Shown here: positions 17,933 through 28,515 of the stretch, piece by piece
Position numbering within the stretch: position 1 is the first letter of the stretch
How the letters are laid out: each line of letters begins with the position of its first letter
Notes under the pieces: model-generated
Database searches by the model: none
What the model was told of the DNA's origin: nothing
Seen by the model: only the letters and a program-made list of their open reading frames with translations
Position numbers and translations under genes: made by a program
From: Hyphomicrobiales bacterium
GTDB lineage: Bacteria > Pseudomonadota > Alphaproteobacteria > Parvibaculales > Parvibaculaceae
Assembly (NCBI GenBank): GCA_016124805.1
Contig: WGND01000001.1
Span: 186,001 to 250,000, forward strand
DNA length: 64,000 bases
Direction of reading: 5' to 3'

Positions 17933-20626
17933 CTAGTGATCCCCGACCAGAACCTCGCGTTTACCCTGGTGATTGGGCGGGCTGACGACACCCTGATCTT
18001 CCATCATTTCGATAAGGCGCGCGGCCCGGTTATAGCCGATCTGCAGACGCCGCTGGATATAGCTTGTCGAGGCGCGCTTGTCGCGGGCGACAATGGCGAC
18101 CGCCTTGTCATAAAGGTCATCGCCCGAGCCGCCGCCCGACAGACCGAAGGGGTCTTCGCCTGTTTCTTCCGCTTCCGCCGTGATCGCTTCGAGATATTCC
18201 GGCGTGCCCTGCTTTTTCAGGAAGGTCACCACCTTCTCGACTTCCTCGTCCGACACGAAAGGCCCGTGCACGCGGCGGATGCGGCCGCCCCCGGCCATAT
18301 AGAGCATGTCGCCCTGGCCGAGCAGCTGTTCGGCGCCCTGTTCACCCAGAATGGTGCGGCTGTCGATCTTGGAGGTCACCTGGAAGGAAATGCGCGTGGG
18401 GAAATTTGCCTTGATCGTGCCGGTGATGACATCGACCGAGGGGCGCTGCGTGGCGGTGATGATGTGGATGCCCGCGGCGCGCGCCATCTGCGCCAGACGC
18501 TGCACGGCGGCTTCAATCTCCTTGCCCGCCACCATCATCAGATCGGCCATTTCATCGACAATGACGACGATGAAGGGCATGGGCGAGAGATCCATTTCCT
18601 CCTCTTCGTAAATTGCCTTGCCGGTCTCCTTGTCAAAGCCCGTCTGTACCGTGCGCACCAGTACTTCGCCCTTGGCATTGGCCTCGATGACGCGGCTGTT
18701 ATAGCCCTCGATATTCCGTACACCGACTTTCGACATTTTGCGGTAGCGGTCTTCCATTTCCTTCACCACCCATTTCAGCGCGACCACGGCCTTTTTGGGC
18801 TCGGTCACAACAGGCGACAGGAGATGGGGGATGCCGTCATAGACGCTGAGTTCCAGCATCTTGGGGTCGATCATGATGAGCTTGCACTGCTCGGGCGAGA
18901 GGCGATAGAGCAGCGACAGGATCATGGTGTTGATGCCGACCGACTTGCCCGAACCGGTGGTACCGGCGATCAGCAGATGCGGCATGCGCGAGAGATCAGA
19001 GATGACAGGCTCGCCGCCAATATTCTTGCCCAGAGCCAGCGCGAGCTTGGAGCTTGAGCTTTCATATTCGCCGGTCTCCAGCAGCTCGCGCAGATAGACC
19101 ATTTCGCGGCGTACATTGGGGAGCTCGATGCCGATCACATTGCGGCCCGGTACGACAGCGACGCGGGCCGAGACCGCGCTCATTGAGCGGGCAATATCAT
19201 CGGCCAGTGAAATGACGCGCGATGATTTGATGCCGGCGGCCGGTTCCAGTTCATAAAGCGTGACGACCGGGCCGGGGCGCACATGAATGATCTCGCCGCG
19301 AATGCCGAAATCGTCCAGCACGCTTTCAAGCAGGCGGGCATTCTGTTCAAGCGCGTCATCGGTGAGTTGCGCGGTGGCGACGGCCTTGGGCTTTGTCAGC
19401 AGCGAGAGCGGCGGCAGCTGATATTCACTGGCCGGTTCGAGTGCCAGCCGTGGCTGGGCTTCGGCGGCAGCGCGCTTGGACGGCTTTGGCGCGCGTGTTG
19501 TCTTGCGCTCGACACGGGCCGAGCCTCGGGCGCTGAGCACGGGCTCAATGCGTTCTTCGCGCTCGATCGCAGGCCTGGCGGCGCGGGCCCGCTTGCGTGG
19601 TGTCGGGGTCGTCTCGCCATCGCGGCGCCGGCCGAAATTGCCAAACTCGCCCGCCCGGGCGGCGGCCACTTCATCAGGGCTCAGCGGTGCAAAATCGCCC
19701 CGCCGCAACAGACGGTCATGCCAGTAGCTCAGCGTGTCGGTGACGGCCCAATAGGCAAGGCGCAGGCGGCTGGGCAGCAGGTCTGGTCTGTCCGCCAGCA
19801 GATCGTCACTGATATCTGGCTCATCTTCGTCGATCAGGCTTGCGCGCAACCGGCGGCGCACGGGCTGATAAGGTTCATCATGGACATCATCCGTGTCGTC
19901 GCTGTCGCGCCGCAGACGCGCCATCAACTCGCGCATATCGGCAAGCGTGATGTGACCGGCAAAGACCACAAGGGCGGCCGTCAGCGGCGCCGTGATCAGG
20001 ACATTCAGGCCATAGGCGCTGGTGGGGCCGAGAAGGGGGGCAAAGAGGCTGAGGCCCAGCGCGGCGAGCGCATCGCCCACCACGCCGCCAAGCCCGATCG
20101 CCAGCGGCCAGAAGAAGGGACGGAAAAGCGAACTCAGAAAGGCCGTCGCCATGAAGGTTGCCGCGAGCCAGGCGGCGACACGGAAGACAATCTTGTCGGG
20201 CGAGGCATGGGAGAAGGCGCGGATGCCCCAGATCAGCGGCACGGCCAGAAAGACGACACCGCCGAGCCCAAGCGCCTGCAGCAGAATGTCGGCAGCATAG
20301 GCACCGGGCAGGCCCATCCAGTTTTTGGGTTCAAGGCCCGTCGCATTGTTGAGGCTCGGATCGGTGCCCGACCAGCTCGCCATGGCGATCAGGCCGAACA
20401 GCGAGGCGGCCACAAGGGCAACGCCGAAGCCTTCCTCGATCCGGCGCGCCAGAAAGCTGCGCAGCCAGTCGGGGAGAATATCGATCAGCCTTGTGAGCCA
20501 GCCCACACGTTGCTTCCTTGGTTGCGACTTGGCACGACGCGGCGAGGCTGCCAGCGCCTTGGTGGTTTTCTTGCCGCGGCCCTTCACGGGAGCTGCGGAT
20601 TTTACGCGCCTTGCCGAACCGATCAC
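17933..20626 (-). CDS. ftsK: DNA translocase FtsK/SpoIIIE
   Basis: N-terminal TM segments, Walker A ([18 protein letters not shown]), Walker B ([11 protein letters not shown]), C-terminal gamma winged helix ([29 protein letters not shown]). Confidence 0.97.
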   Translation of the reverse strand: MIGSARRVKSAAPVKGRGKKTTKALAASPRRAKSQPRKQRVGWLTRLIDILPDWLRSFLARRIEEGFGVALVAASLFGLIAMASWSGTDPSLNNATGLEPKNWMGLPGAYAADILLQALGLGGVVFLAVPLIWGIRAFSHASPDKIVFRVAAWLAATFMATAFLSSLFRPFFWPLAIGLGGVVGDALAALGLSLFAPLLGPTSAYGLNVLITAPLTAALVVFAGHITLADMRELMARLRRDSDDTDDVHDEPYQPVRRRLRASLIDEDEPDISDDLLADRPDLLPSRLRLAYWAVTDTLSYWHDRLLRRGDFAPLSPDEVAAARAGEFGNFGRRRDGETTPTPRKRARAARPAIEREERIEPVLSARGSARVERKTTRAPKPSKRAAAEAQPRLALEPASEYQLPPLSLLTKPKAVATAQLTDDALEQNARLLESVLDDFGIRGEIIHVRPGPVVTLYELEPAAGIKSSRVISLADDIARSMSAVSARVAVVPGRNVIGIELPNVRREMVYLRELLETGEYESSSSKLALALGKNIGGEPVISDLSRMPHLLIAGTTGSGKSVGINTMILSLLYRLSPEQCKLIMIDPKMLELSVYDGIPHLLSPVVTEPKKAVVALKWVVKEMEDRYRKMSKVGVRNIEGYNSRVIEANAKGEVLVRTVQTGFDKETGKAIYEEEEMDLSPMPFIVVIVDEMADLMMVAGKEIEAAVQRLAQMARAAGIHIITATQRPSVDVITGTIKANFPTRISFQVTSKIDSRTILGEQGAEQLLGQGDMLYMAGGGRIRRVHGPFVSDEEVEKVVTFLKKQGTPEYLEAITAEAEETGEDPFGLSGGGSGDDLYDKAVAIVARDKRASTSYIQRRLQIGYNRAARLIEMMEDQGVVSPPNHQGKREVLVGDH

Positions 20627-21882
20627 AACACCTCCGCAAGGCGTGTCAGTGCGTCTTCAGTCTGTGTCTCGCCGTCCACCAGCGCCACACGAATATAGGC
20701 CGCACCCGGATTTTTCACCGCACCGGTCAAATCCTCGCGCGACAGATAACCGCCCGGCAGCACCTTGACGCCGCCCTTGGCCCAGAGCTCGCGTGCGGCG
20801 GCTTCTCCATCGCCGACATCAAGCCAGAGAAAGAAGCCGCCCCGGGGGCGGTAAAAACCAAAGCGGTTGCCGATGATGCGCTCGGCAATATCGATCTTGC
20901 GGCGATAGAGCAGGCGATTGGCCTCGGCGTGGCTGTCTTCGTTCCAGGCGGCTGCCGAGGCTGCAAGCAGCGGCAGCGGCACCTGCGGGCCCGCGACATT
21001 GCGGAACATGCGGAAGCGCGCCATGAAATCGCGCTCGCCGGCGCAGAAGCCCGAACGCAGGCCGGGCAGGCTGGAGCGCTTGGAAAGCGAGTGGAAGACA
21101 ATGATATTGGCGAGCGGATCGCTCGGGCCGGTGCCCCGCGGGGCGCTTTCGGCGAGATTGAAGGCAGCCTGCAGCGCGCTCATGGGCGGCGTCTCGTCAT
21201 AGATGTCGGCATAGCATTCATCAATGGCAAGCAGGATGTCATGTTCGCGGGCAAGCCTGATCAGGTCGCGCAGATAGGTCTCGTCGGCGACCGCGCCTTG
21301 CGGGTTGGCGGGGCTGCAGAAATAGATCATCGCGGTGCGGGCGAGCAGTTCCTCCGGCAGGGCGGCAAAATCCGGCATGAAGCCGTTGTCTTTGGTGGCG
21401 GCCACATAGACGGGTTCGGCGCCTGCCGCCAGCGCGGCGGCGGCATAGCACTGGTAAAAGGGATTGGGCATCAGGATCGCTGGCTTTTTGGCGGCCGTTG
21501 CCAGCGGGGTTGCCACAAGGGCGGCATTGAAAAGCGCTTCGCGCGTCCCATTGAGCGGCAGGATCTGGTGCTCGGGATCAAGCGGCAGGCCGGGTCCGAT
21601 TACATGTTTCAGGCCATAGCGGCGGGTCAGCCAGCCCGCCACCGCGTCGCGAAAATCTTTCGTACCGATGATCGGGGGATATTTGCCGAATTCATGGGCA
21701 TGGGCGGCGATGATCTCGGGAATGAAGGCCGGGAAGGGGTGCTGCGGTTCGCCCAGCGACATGATGAGCGGCGGCTTGCCCGGCGTGATTCCCTCGATCA
21801 GCGCATTGAGGCGCGGAAAAGGGCTGTCCGGCAGGGCGGCGAAGCGGGGCTGATTGGCAGATATGGTGTCGGTTTGCGTCAT
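20623..21882 (-). CDS. class I/II aminotransferase (DapC-like)
   Basis: [49 protein letters not shown] (PLP lysine); overlaps ftsK by 4 nt. Confidence 0.87.
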   Translation of the reverse strand: MTQTDTISANQPRFAALPDSPFPRLNALIEGITPGKPPLIMSLGEPQHPFPAFIPEIIAAHAHEFGKYPPIIGTKDFRDAVAGWLTRRYGLKHVIGPGLPLDPEHQILPLNGTREALFNAALVATPLATAAKKPAILMPNPFYQCYAAAALAAGAEPVYVAATKDNGFMPDFAALPEELLARTAMIYFCSPANPQGAVADETYLRDLIRLAREHDILLAIDECYADIYDETPPMSALQAAFNLAESAPRGTGPSDPLANIIVFHSLSKRSSLPGLRSGFCAGERDFMARFRMFRNVAGPQVPLPLLAASAAAWNEDSHAEANRLLYRRKIDIAERIIGNRFGFYRPRGGFFLWLDVGDGEAAARELWAKGGVKVLPGGYLSREDLTGAVKNPGAAYIRVALVDGETQTEDALTRLAEVL

Positions 21883-22021
21883 GTCCTGCCAGTACTGGTC
21901 ATCACCCCCTGCTTCGGCGGCGCGGTGTCGGGTTCTGGCGCGATATTACTTGGGGGCTCCCTTCCGGTCCAGCATGGTGAATGCCGCTAAACCGTGGAAA
22001 AAGCTGTGGAATTCCCGCGCC

Positions 22022-22063
22022 TTATCCACAAAATTGGAAGCAATATTTTAATATTCGGTTAAC
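22022..22063. promoter_or_regulatory. DnaA box next to a CtrA-type box
   Basis: TTATCCACA at 22022-22030 and TTAA-TATTCGG-TTAAC at 22048-22063 in the intergenic region upstream of the aminotransferase-ftsK pair. Confidence 0.6.
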
Positions 22064-22110
22064 TTTTAGCGAATGCCCGGCGCGGGAGGGGCGTGATAGG
22101 GCCTCCCTGC

Positions 22111-23364
22111 CTAGCGGGTGACCATGTCGGCTTCCGGATTGGCTCCGATATTATGGATCGAAATATCGGCGCCGCGCTGTTCATCCTCCGCCGAGAGGCG
22201 GATGCCCAGTGTGTGCTTCAGCAGGCCATAAACGGCAAAACCGGCAAGCCCGGCATAGGCCGCACCGCCGATACTGCCCAAAATCTGGCTCGTCAGGCTG
22301 ATGCCGCCCAGACCGCCAAGGGCGCTTTGGCCGAAAATGCCCGCCGCAATGCCGCCCCAGAAGCCGCAAAGACCGTGCAGCGCCCAGACGCCGAGCACAT
22401 CATCAAGGCCGAGGCGGCGCTGGCTGAATTCGAACATATAGACAAAGACAGCACCGGCCACGCCACCCGTCACCAGGGCGCCGATCGGATGCATGATGTC
22501 GGAACCCGCGCAGACCGCGACGAGGCCTGCCAGCGCGCCATTATGGACAAAGCCCGGATCGTTGCGGCCCACCAGCAGCGACGTCAGGATGCCGCCGACC
22601 ATCGCCAGCAGCGAATTCATGGCGACGAGGCCGGAAACGGCGGCCAGATTCTGGGCCGACATCACATTGAAGCCGAACCAGCCGATGCAGAGCAGCCAGG
22701 AGCCCAGCGACAGCCAGGGCAGGGAGGAGGGCGGAAAGCCCACCAGATGGCCGTTTTTATAGCGACCCCGGCGCACGCCCAGCAGCATCACGGCACCGAG
22801 CGCAATCCAGCCGCCGACGGCATGGACGACGACAGAGCCGGCAAAATCGTGAAAGGGGGCGCCGAAACGGGCCGTCAAAACGTCCTGAACACCGAAATTG
22901 CCATTCCAGACGAGGCCCTCAAAAAAGGGATAGACGAGACCGACAATCAGCGCCGTGGCCAGCGCCTGCGGCCAGAATTTTGCCCGCTCGGCGATGCCGC
23001 CGGAAATGATGGCAGGAATGGCGGCGGCAAAGGTCAGAAGAAAGAAGAATTTGACGAGATCGCGTCCCTGCGGCGCGAAGCTGTGTCCGGCCCCGGCCTC
23101 ATTGCCGTTCAGAACGGCCGCGCTTGCCAGAAAATCGACGCCATAGGCAATCAGATAGCCGAGGAAGAAATAGGCAATGGTCGAGATGGCGAAATCGACC
23201 AGGATCTTGACCAGCGCATTGACCTGGTTCTTGTGACGCACCGTGCCGACCTCAAGAAAGGCAAAGCCTGAATGCATGGCGAAAACGAGGATCGCCCCCA
23301 TCAGCAGAAAGAAGACATCGCCGCCGCTGCTCAGGGCAGCGGGCACAGCATCGGTTGGAGTCAT
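22111..23364 (-). CDS. amt: ammonium transporter (second Amt)
   Basis: MGAILVFAMHSGFAFLEVGTVRHKNQVNALVKI...DFAGSVVVHAVGGWIALG...VWALHGLCGFWGGIAAGIF; preferred start MTPTDAV at 23364. Confidence 0.93.
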   Translation of the reverse strand: MTPTDAVPAALSSGGDVFFLLMGAILVFAMHSGFAFLEVGTVRHKNQVNALVKILVDFAISTIAYFFLGYLIAYGVDFLASAAVLNGNEAGAGHSFAPQGRDLVKFFFLLTFAAAIPAIISGGIAERAKFWPQALATALIVGLVYPFFEGLVWNGNFGVQDVLTARFGAPFHDFAGSVVVHAVGGWIALGAVMLLGVRRGRYKNGHLVGFPPSSLPWLSLGSWLLCIGWFGFNVMSAQNLAAVSGLVAMNSLLAMVGGILTSLLVGRNDPGFVHNGALAGLVAVCAGSDIMHPIGALVTGGVAGAVFVYMFEFSQRRLGLDDVLGVWALHGLCGFWGGIAAGIFGQSALGGLGGISLTSQILGSIGGAAYAGLAGFAVYGLLKHTLGIRLSAEDEQRGADISIHNIGANPEADMVTR

Positions 23365-23469
23365 CTGGGCATTCCCCGTTATGCAGCTGGCAGCCGTCGC
23401 GGCCACTTATTATTCGCGGGACTCATACCCGGGCAGGCGCATGAGCCTCTTGTTTGGTCTTTTGCACAA

Positions 23470-23484
23470 TCAAGAGGCATGCCA
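23470..23484 (-). promoter_or_regulatory. sigma54-like promoter element upstream of the second amt
   Basis: Minus strand TGGCATGCCTCTTGA, 106 nt upstream of the ATG at 23364. Confidence 0.45.
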
Positions 23485-23549
23485 TTTGCCTGCATCATTA
23501 GCAGGCAGCTTGATTCAAGGGGTTTTGGGGAACTGGACTGCCAGAGGAC

Positions 23550-23590
23550 AAAAAATATGCCTAGAAAGTGGGATCACTTTCTAGGCATAT
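23550..23590 (-). terminator. intrinsic terminator downstream of glnK
   Basis: Perfect inverted repeat ATATGCCTAGAAAGTG-4-CACTTTCTAGGCATAT (23555-23570 / 23575-23590) followed on the minus strand by a T tract. Confidence 0.75.
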
Positions 23591-23728
23591 GGCATTAATA
23601 ATAGGCATATCGAAATGCCCTTAATCGACTAAAGAAACTGTTTTGTTCTCGGCAGGTGGCGGAAATGATGTTCCGGCCTGTCCGAAGGGGGGCGGGTCGC
23701 GCCGGTCGTCACCGGCGCTTCTGCCTTC

Positions 23729-24067
<339 letters not shown>

Positions 24068-24177
24068 TTATTTGTTTCCTCTTTTGATCATTTGCCGGTT
24101 GCACCTTGCCACCGGCGACTGGTTCGTCTGACTTGGGGGGTCTTGGCCTCCGTCCGATCCGACTTACCCAATCCTTA

Positions 24178-24192
24178 TCAAGAACCGTGCCG
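24178..24192 (-). promoter_or_regulatory. sigma54-like promoter element upstream of glnK
   Basis: Minus strand CGGCACGGTTCTTGA, 111 nt upstream of the glnK ATG; identical 15-mer upstream of amtB. Confidence 0.5.
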
Positions 24193-24422
24193 CGACCGGA
24201 ATATATCCTAACACGTTGTTTCTACATCGATATTTGTCAACCCTCTGATTTGGTTTCATTTGGGAGCCGGGGCCGGAGAAGGCCCAACCGCGCCTAAATA
24301 GGCAGATGCACAAAAAGTAATCAGTTGGGAATGGTTATGTGAAGGGCAATTGGCCCTGCGCGGGGCGCTCGGGCCTGGTTGCGCGGCACCTATCTCCTGG
24401 CGCTTCCCTGCGCGCAAAAGAA

Positions 24423-24449
24423 AGAGGGCGCCCTTTTGAGGCGCCCTCT
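24423..24449 (-). terminator. intrinsic terminator of amtB
   Basis: AGAGGGCGCC-loop-GGCGCCCTCT followed on the minus strand by TTCTTTT. Confidence 0.75.
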
Positions 24450-24475
24450 CGTGATCGTCCAAAAAATCGCAGGTC

Positions 24476-25801
24476 TTACTGGACGACTTCCCCGTGGAGG
24501 CTGATGTCGAGGCCTTCGACTTCTTCCTGAGGTGTGACGCGGAGACCGAAGAAGATCTTCACGATCATCAGGAGAACGAAGCTGCCGATGCCCGAATAGA
24601 CGAGCGTGGCAAGGATACCCTTGAGCTGGATATAAACCTGACCCCAGTTGCCATCGATGCCGCCAACAGCCGAGTCTGCACCTGTCACCGCCATTGTGGC
24701 GAAGACACCGGTGAGCACGGCGCCGACGATGCCGCCAACGCAGTGAACGCCGAAGACGTCGAGTGCGTCGTCATAGCCCAGCGCGCGCTTCACAGCTGTC
24801 GACGCGATGAAGCAGATGACGCCGGCAGCGATACCGATCCAGAGCGAACCCATGGGATCGACGAAACCGGAAGCCGGTGTGATGGCCACGAGGCCGGCAA
24901 CGGCACCCGAGCACAGACCCAGAAGTGTCGGCTTCTTGTGGACGATCCACTCAGCAAACATCCAGGCAAGGGCAGCAGCAGCCGTCGCGATCTGCGTCAC
25001 AACCATCGCGTAACCGGCGCGGCCGTCAGCAGCAAGTTCCGAACCGGCGTTGAAGCCGAACCAGCCCACCCACAGAAGGGAAGCACCGATCATGGTGAGC
25101 ACCACATTGTGGGGCGCCATGTTTTCTGTGCCGTAACCCTTACGCGGACCAAGCACGAGGCAGGCAACAAGACCGGCAATACCGGCATTGATGTGAACCA
25201 CGGTGCCGCCGGCGAAGTCGAGCACGCCGTCGCCGCCGAGGAAACCGCCGCCCCAGACCCAATGGCAGATCGGTGCGTAGATCAGAACCATCCAGAGGCC
25301 CATGAAGACGAGCATGGAAGAGAACTTCATGCGGTCAGCAAAGGCGCCGGTGATCAGAGCCGGTGTGATGATGGCAAAGGTCATCTGGAAGACCATGAAC
25401 ACGCTTTCGGGGATCGTGCCCGAAACCGAGTCAACCGTGAGGCCGGCCAGGAAGACATTGCTGAAACCGCCGACATAGGCGTTCAACGCGCCGCCGTCAC
25501 TGAATGCCAGCGAGTAGCCGATGATCATCCAGAGAACGCTCATCAGAGCAACGATGGCGAAATTCTGTGTTGCCATGGCGACAACGTTCTTCTTCCGCAC
25601 CATGCCGCCATAGAAGAGGGCAAGGCCCGGAATGGTCATGAGCAGAACGAGGGCTGTCGAAGTCAACATCCATGCGGTGTCGCCGCTGTTGATTTCGTCT
25701 GCAAAAGCAGAACCTGCCGTAGCGAACAGCGTAGCGGCCCCCGCCGCCATGCCGAGCGAGAGCTTTTTGAAGGCCCCCAGCTTGTTGATGTTCTCAGTCA
25801 T
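24476..25801 (-). CDS. amtB: ammonium transporter AmtB
   Basis: Signal-like N-terminus then WMLTSTALVLLMTIPGLALFYGGMVRKKNV...FAGGTVVHINAGIAGLV...DVFGVHCVGGIVGAVLTG; start MTENINKLG at 25801. Confidence 0.95.
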   Translation of the reverse strand: MTENINKLGAFKKLSLGMAAGAATLFATAGSAFADEINSGDTAWMLTSTALVLLMTIPGLALFYGGMVRKKNVVAMATQNFAIVALMSVLWMIIGYSLAFSDGGALNAYVGGFSNVFLAGLTVDSVSGTIPESVFMVFQMTFAIITPALITGAFADRMKFSSMLVFMGLWMVLIYAPICHWVWGGGFLGGDGVLDFAGGTVVHINAGIAGLVACLVLGPRKGYGTENMAPHNVVLTMIGASLLWVGWFGFNAGSELAADGRAGYAMVVTQIATAAAALAWMFAEWIVHKKPTLLGLCSGAVAGLVAITPASGFVDPMGSLWIGIAAGVICFIASTAVKRALGYDDALDVFGVHCVGGIVGAVLTGVFATMAVTGADSAVGGIDGNWGQVYIQLKGILATLVYSGIGSFVLLMIVKIFFGLRVTPQEEVEGLDISLHGEVVQ

Positions 25802-25908
25802 CCGTTTCTCCAATTTATGCCGGACCATTAGCGCCGCCGGCTTGATTACGCGGGCAACCGGAAGCCCCCGACTCCACGGGAGTTGCGCCTGCGCCTGGGG
25901 TCTGTTTC

Positions 25909-25923
25909 TCAAGAACCGTGCCG
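25909..25923 (-). promoter_or_regulatory. sigma54-like promoter element upstream of amtB
   Basis: Minus strand CGGCACGGTTCTTGA, 108 nt upstream of the amtB ATG; same 15-mer as upstream of glnK. Confidence 0.5.
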
Positions 25924-26255
25924 AACGGAGCAAAATTGGCAAGGCCTTGATTCTAAACAGTTCTTTAATAAAGGCCGTCTGGAGTCGCCCAGATTCCGCC
26001 ACAAATCTGCACAAAAAACAAGCGTTTGAAATCAATCGCACATAATTTATGCAATTTTCGGCCTTTTTGACCCTTTTGACTCAAAAATGTTCAATGCCGA
26101 CACCGCGTGAGGCGGCAAATCGGGTGATTCTAATTCCAAGCTGTGGCTTTCTTGCCAGTCTCGCTTCCGCTAAGCTGCGCAAAGCGGTGCTGCCAGAGGG
26201 GGCCGCGCCAAAAAAAGGCCTAAAGGCCCATAACAAAAAAAGAGGCGGGGAGTTT

Positions 26256-28463
26256 ATGGCGCAACCATCAATTTCAAGATGGCCTATCGTGGCCAATGCG
26301 GCAGCTTTGCTGGTCGTAGCCGGCGTGATCGTCTGGCAATTTGTCGGGACCCAGGATGAGGCCCCGATTGTCGATACGACAGCGGCAAATTCTGCGGCAC
26401 CATCGGAAAATGCAGGCGAGGAGGTCACGGGCAATATTGACGAGGCCCGGATCATCGCCGCCGACAGCACGCCGGGCGACTGGCTGGCCCATGGCCGCAC
26501 TTATGATGAGCAGCGTTTCTCGCCGCTTGATCAGATCAATGACAAGACGATCGGCAAGCTCGGTCTGAGCTGGTCCTATGACACGGGCACGACCCGCGGT
26601 CTTGAAGCCTCCCCCATTGTCGTCGATGGCATTATGTATGCCTCGCTCTCCTGGGGCGTGGTTGTGGCGCTTGATGCGCGCACGGGCGAAGAAGTCTGGC
26701 GCTTTGATCCGGAAGTGCCCGGCGAGTGGGGCCGCTATGGCTGCTGCGATGTCGTCAATCGCGGCGTCGCGGTCTGGAAGGGCAAGGTTTATGTTGCCAG
26801 CTTTGACGGTCGCCTCTTTGCGCTGAATGCCTCGGACGGTTCCAAGGTCTGGGAAGTGAACACGGTTCCCGGCGCGCCTTACACCAGCACCGGCGCCCCG
26901 CGCGTCGTCAAGGGCAAGGTCATCATCGGCAATGGCGGTGGCGAATATGGCGTGCGCGGTTTCATTACGGCTTATGATGCCGAAACCGGCGAGCAGGCCT
27001 GGCGGTTCTATACCGTGCCCGGTGATCCCTCCAAGCCCGTTGAAAATCCAGAACTCACGGCGGCCATTCCGACATGGAAAGGTGGCGAGTGGTGGAAGGT
27101 CGGCGGCGGCGGCACAGCCTGGGACGCGATGGTCTATGATCCCGAGCTCGACACGCTTTATGTCGGCACGGGCAATGGCTCGCCCTGGACACGCACGATC
27201 CGTTCGCCGGGCGGTGGTGACAATCTCTATCTGTCATCCATTCTCGCGCTCGATCCCGATACCGGCCGCATGAAGTGGTATTATCAGGAAACACCGGGCG
27301 ACAATTGGGACTACACCGCGACCCAGCCCCTGATGCTTGCCACGCTGCCCATCGAGGGCAAGGACCGCAAGGTCATCATGCAGGCGCCCAAGAACGGCTT
27401 CTTCTATGTGCTTGATCGCGAAACCGGCGAGCTGCTTTCAGCCAAGCCCTTCGTGACAACAACATGGGCAAGCCATGTGGACATGGCCACGGGGCGTCCG
27501 GTTGAAACGGGTGATGGCGACTATGACAGCGCCACAGCCTTTGTGCTGCCCTCTGCCAATGGCGGTCACAACTGGCACCCCATGGCCTTCAATCCGAAAC
27601 TCGGTCTTGTCTATCTGCCGACACAGGATATTGCCGGCATCTATTCGCTCTCCGAAGCTTATAAGGAAACGGGCGAATTCAAGATCGAGAAGAACTGGTG
27701 GAATCCGGGTCTTGATTGGGCCGCCTATGTGGATGCCATCAATTCGTTGCCGGAAATTCCGCTCAGCCATGGCTTCCTGAAAGCATGGGATCCCGTCACC
27801 GGCACGGTGAAGTGGCAGGTTGAATATCCGGCTCCGCTCAATGGCGGCGTGCTGGCGACAGCGGGCAATCTCGTCTTCCAGGGCACAGCGGATGGTTTCC
27901 TCTATGCCTATAAGGCGGATACGGGCGAAAAAGTCTGGGAACAGAATATCCAGACCGGCATTGTCGCCCCGCCGGTGACCTATGAGCTGGATGGCGAGCA
28001 ATATATCGCCGTGCTGGCCGGTTGGGGTGGCGTCAACATCGTCTCGGGCGATGCACGCACATCTGCGGCCGCCAAATATGGCAATGACGGTCGCGTGCTG
28101 GTCTTCAAGCTCGGGGCAACCGAAGAGCTGCCGCAGCTTGCACTTCGTGACCAGACCATTCCAGAATGGCCGCCGCTCACGGCGGATGCCGCCACGCTGC
28201 GCAAGGGGGAAGTTTCCTTCACTGCGCATTGCATGGTCTGTCACGGTGCGCTTGCCGTCTCGACCGGCATCACACCTGACCTGCGTCACATGAATGAAGT
28301 CACGCGCGAACATTTCCAGGATATCGTGCGCGGCGGCATGCTGAAGGATATGGGGATGGCAAGCTTCAGTGATCTGATCACGGAAGATGAAGCAGCCGCG
28401 ATCCTCTCCTATATCCAGAAGCGCGCGCTGGAAGACAGGGCACGGCAACAGCCGACGAACTGA
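26256..28463 (+). CDS. PQQ-dependent quinohemoprotein alcohol dehydrogenase (fused C-terminal cytochrome c)
   Basis: PQQ beta-propeller (TPGDWLAHGRTYDEQRFSPLDQIN, GCCDVVNRGVAVW vicinal Cys pair) and C-terminal CMVCH heme motif. Confidence 0.93.
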   Translation: MAQPSISRWPIVANAAALLVVAGVIVWQFVGTQDEAPIVDTTAANSAAPSENAGEEVTGNIDEARIIAADSTPGDWLAHGRTYDEQRFSPLDQINDKTIGKLGLSWSYDTGTTRGLEASPIVVDGIMYASLSWGVVVALDARTGEEVWRFDPEVPGEWGRYGCCDVVNRGVAVWKGKVYVASFDGRLFALNASDGSKVWEVNTVPGAPYTSTGAPRVVKGKVIIGNGGGEYGVRGFITAYDAETGEQAWRFYTVPGDPSKPVENPELTAAIPTWKGGEWWKVGGGGTAWDAMVYDPELDTLYVGTGNGSPWTRTIRSPGGGDNLYLSSILALDPDTGRMKWYYQETPGDNWDYTATQPLMLATLPIEGKDRKVIMQAPKNGFFYVLDRETGELLSAKPFVTTTWASHVDMATGRPVETGDGDYDSATAFVLPSANGGHNWHPMAFNPKLGLVYLPTQDIAGIYSLSEAYKETGEFKIEKNWWNPGLDWAAYVDAINSLPEIPLSHGFLKAWDPVTGTVKWQVEYPAPLNGGVLATAGNLVFQGTADGFLYAYKADTGEKVWEQNIQTGIVAPPVTYELDGEQYIAVLAGWGGVNIVSGDARTSAAAKYGNDGRVLVFKLGATEELPQLALRDQTIPEWPPLTADAATLRKGEVSFTAHCMVCHGALAVSTGITPDLRHMNEVTREHFQDIVRGGMLKDMGMASFSDLITEDEAAAILSYIQKRALEDRARQQPTN

Positions 28464-28486
28464 GTTGTCGCGCAGCCAACAAGATC

Positions 28487-28515
28487 AACCCCGGCGGGCA
28501 ACTGCCGGGGTTTTT
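28487..28515 (+). terminator. intrinsic terminator between the PQQ dehydrogenase and the convergent amidase
   Basis: AACCCCGGC-gggcaact-GCCGGGGTT followed by TTT. Confidence 0.8.

Noticed and set aside
17897-21990. Long plus-strand ORFs (17897-19057, 19283-20698, 20518-21990)
   Set aside because: They lie antisense to ftsK and the aminotransferase, whose conserved motifs are unambiguous. Long antisense frames are common in high-GC DNA.
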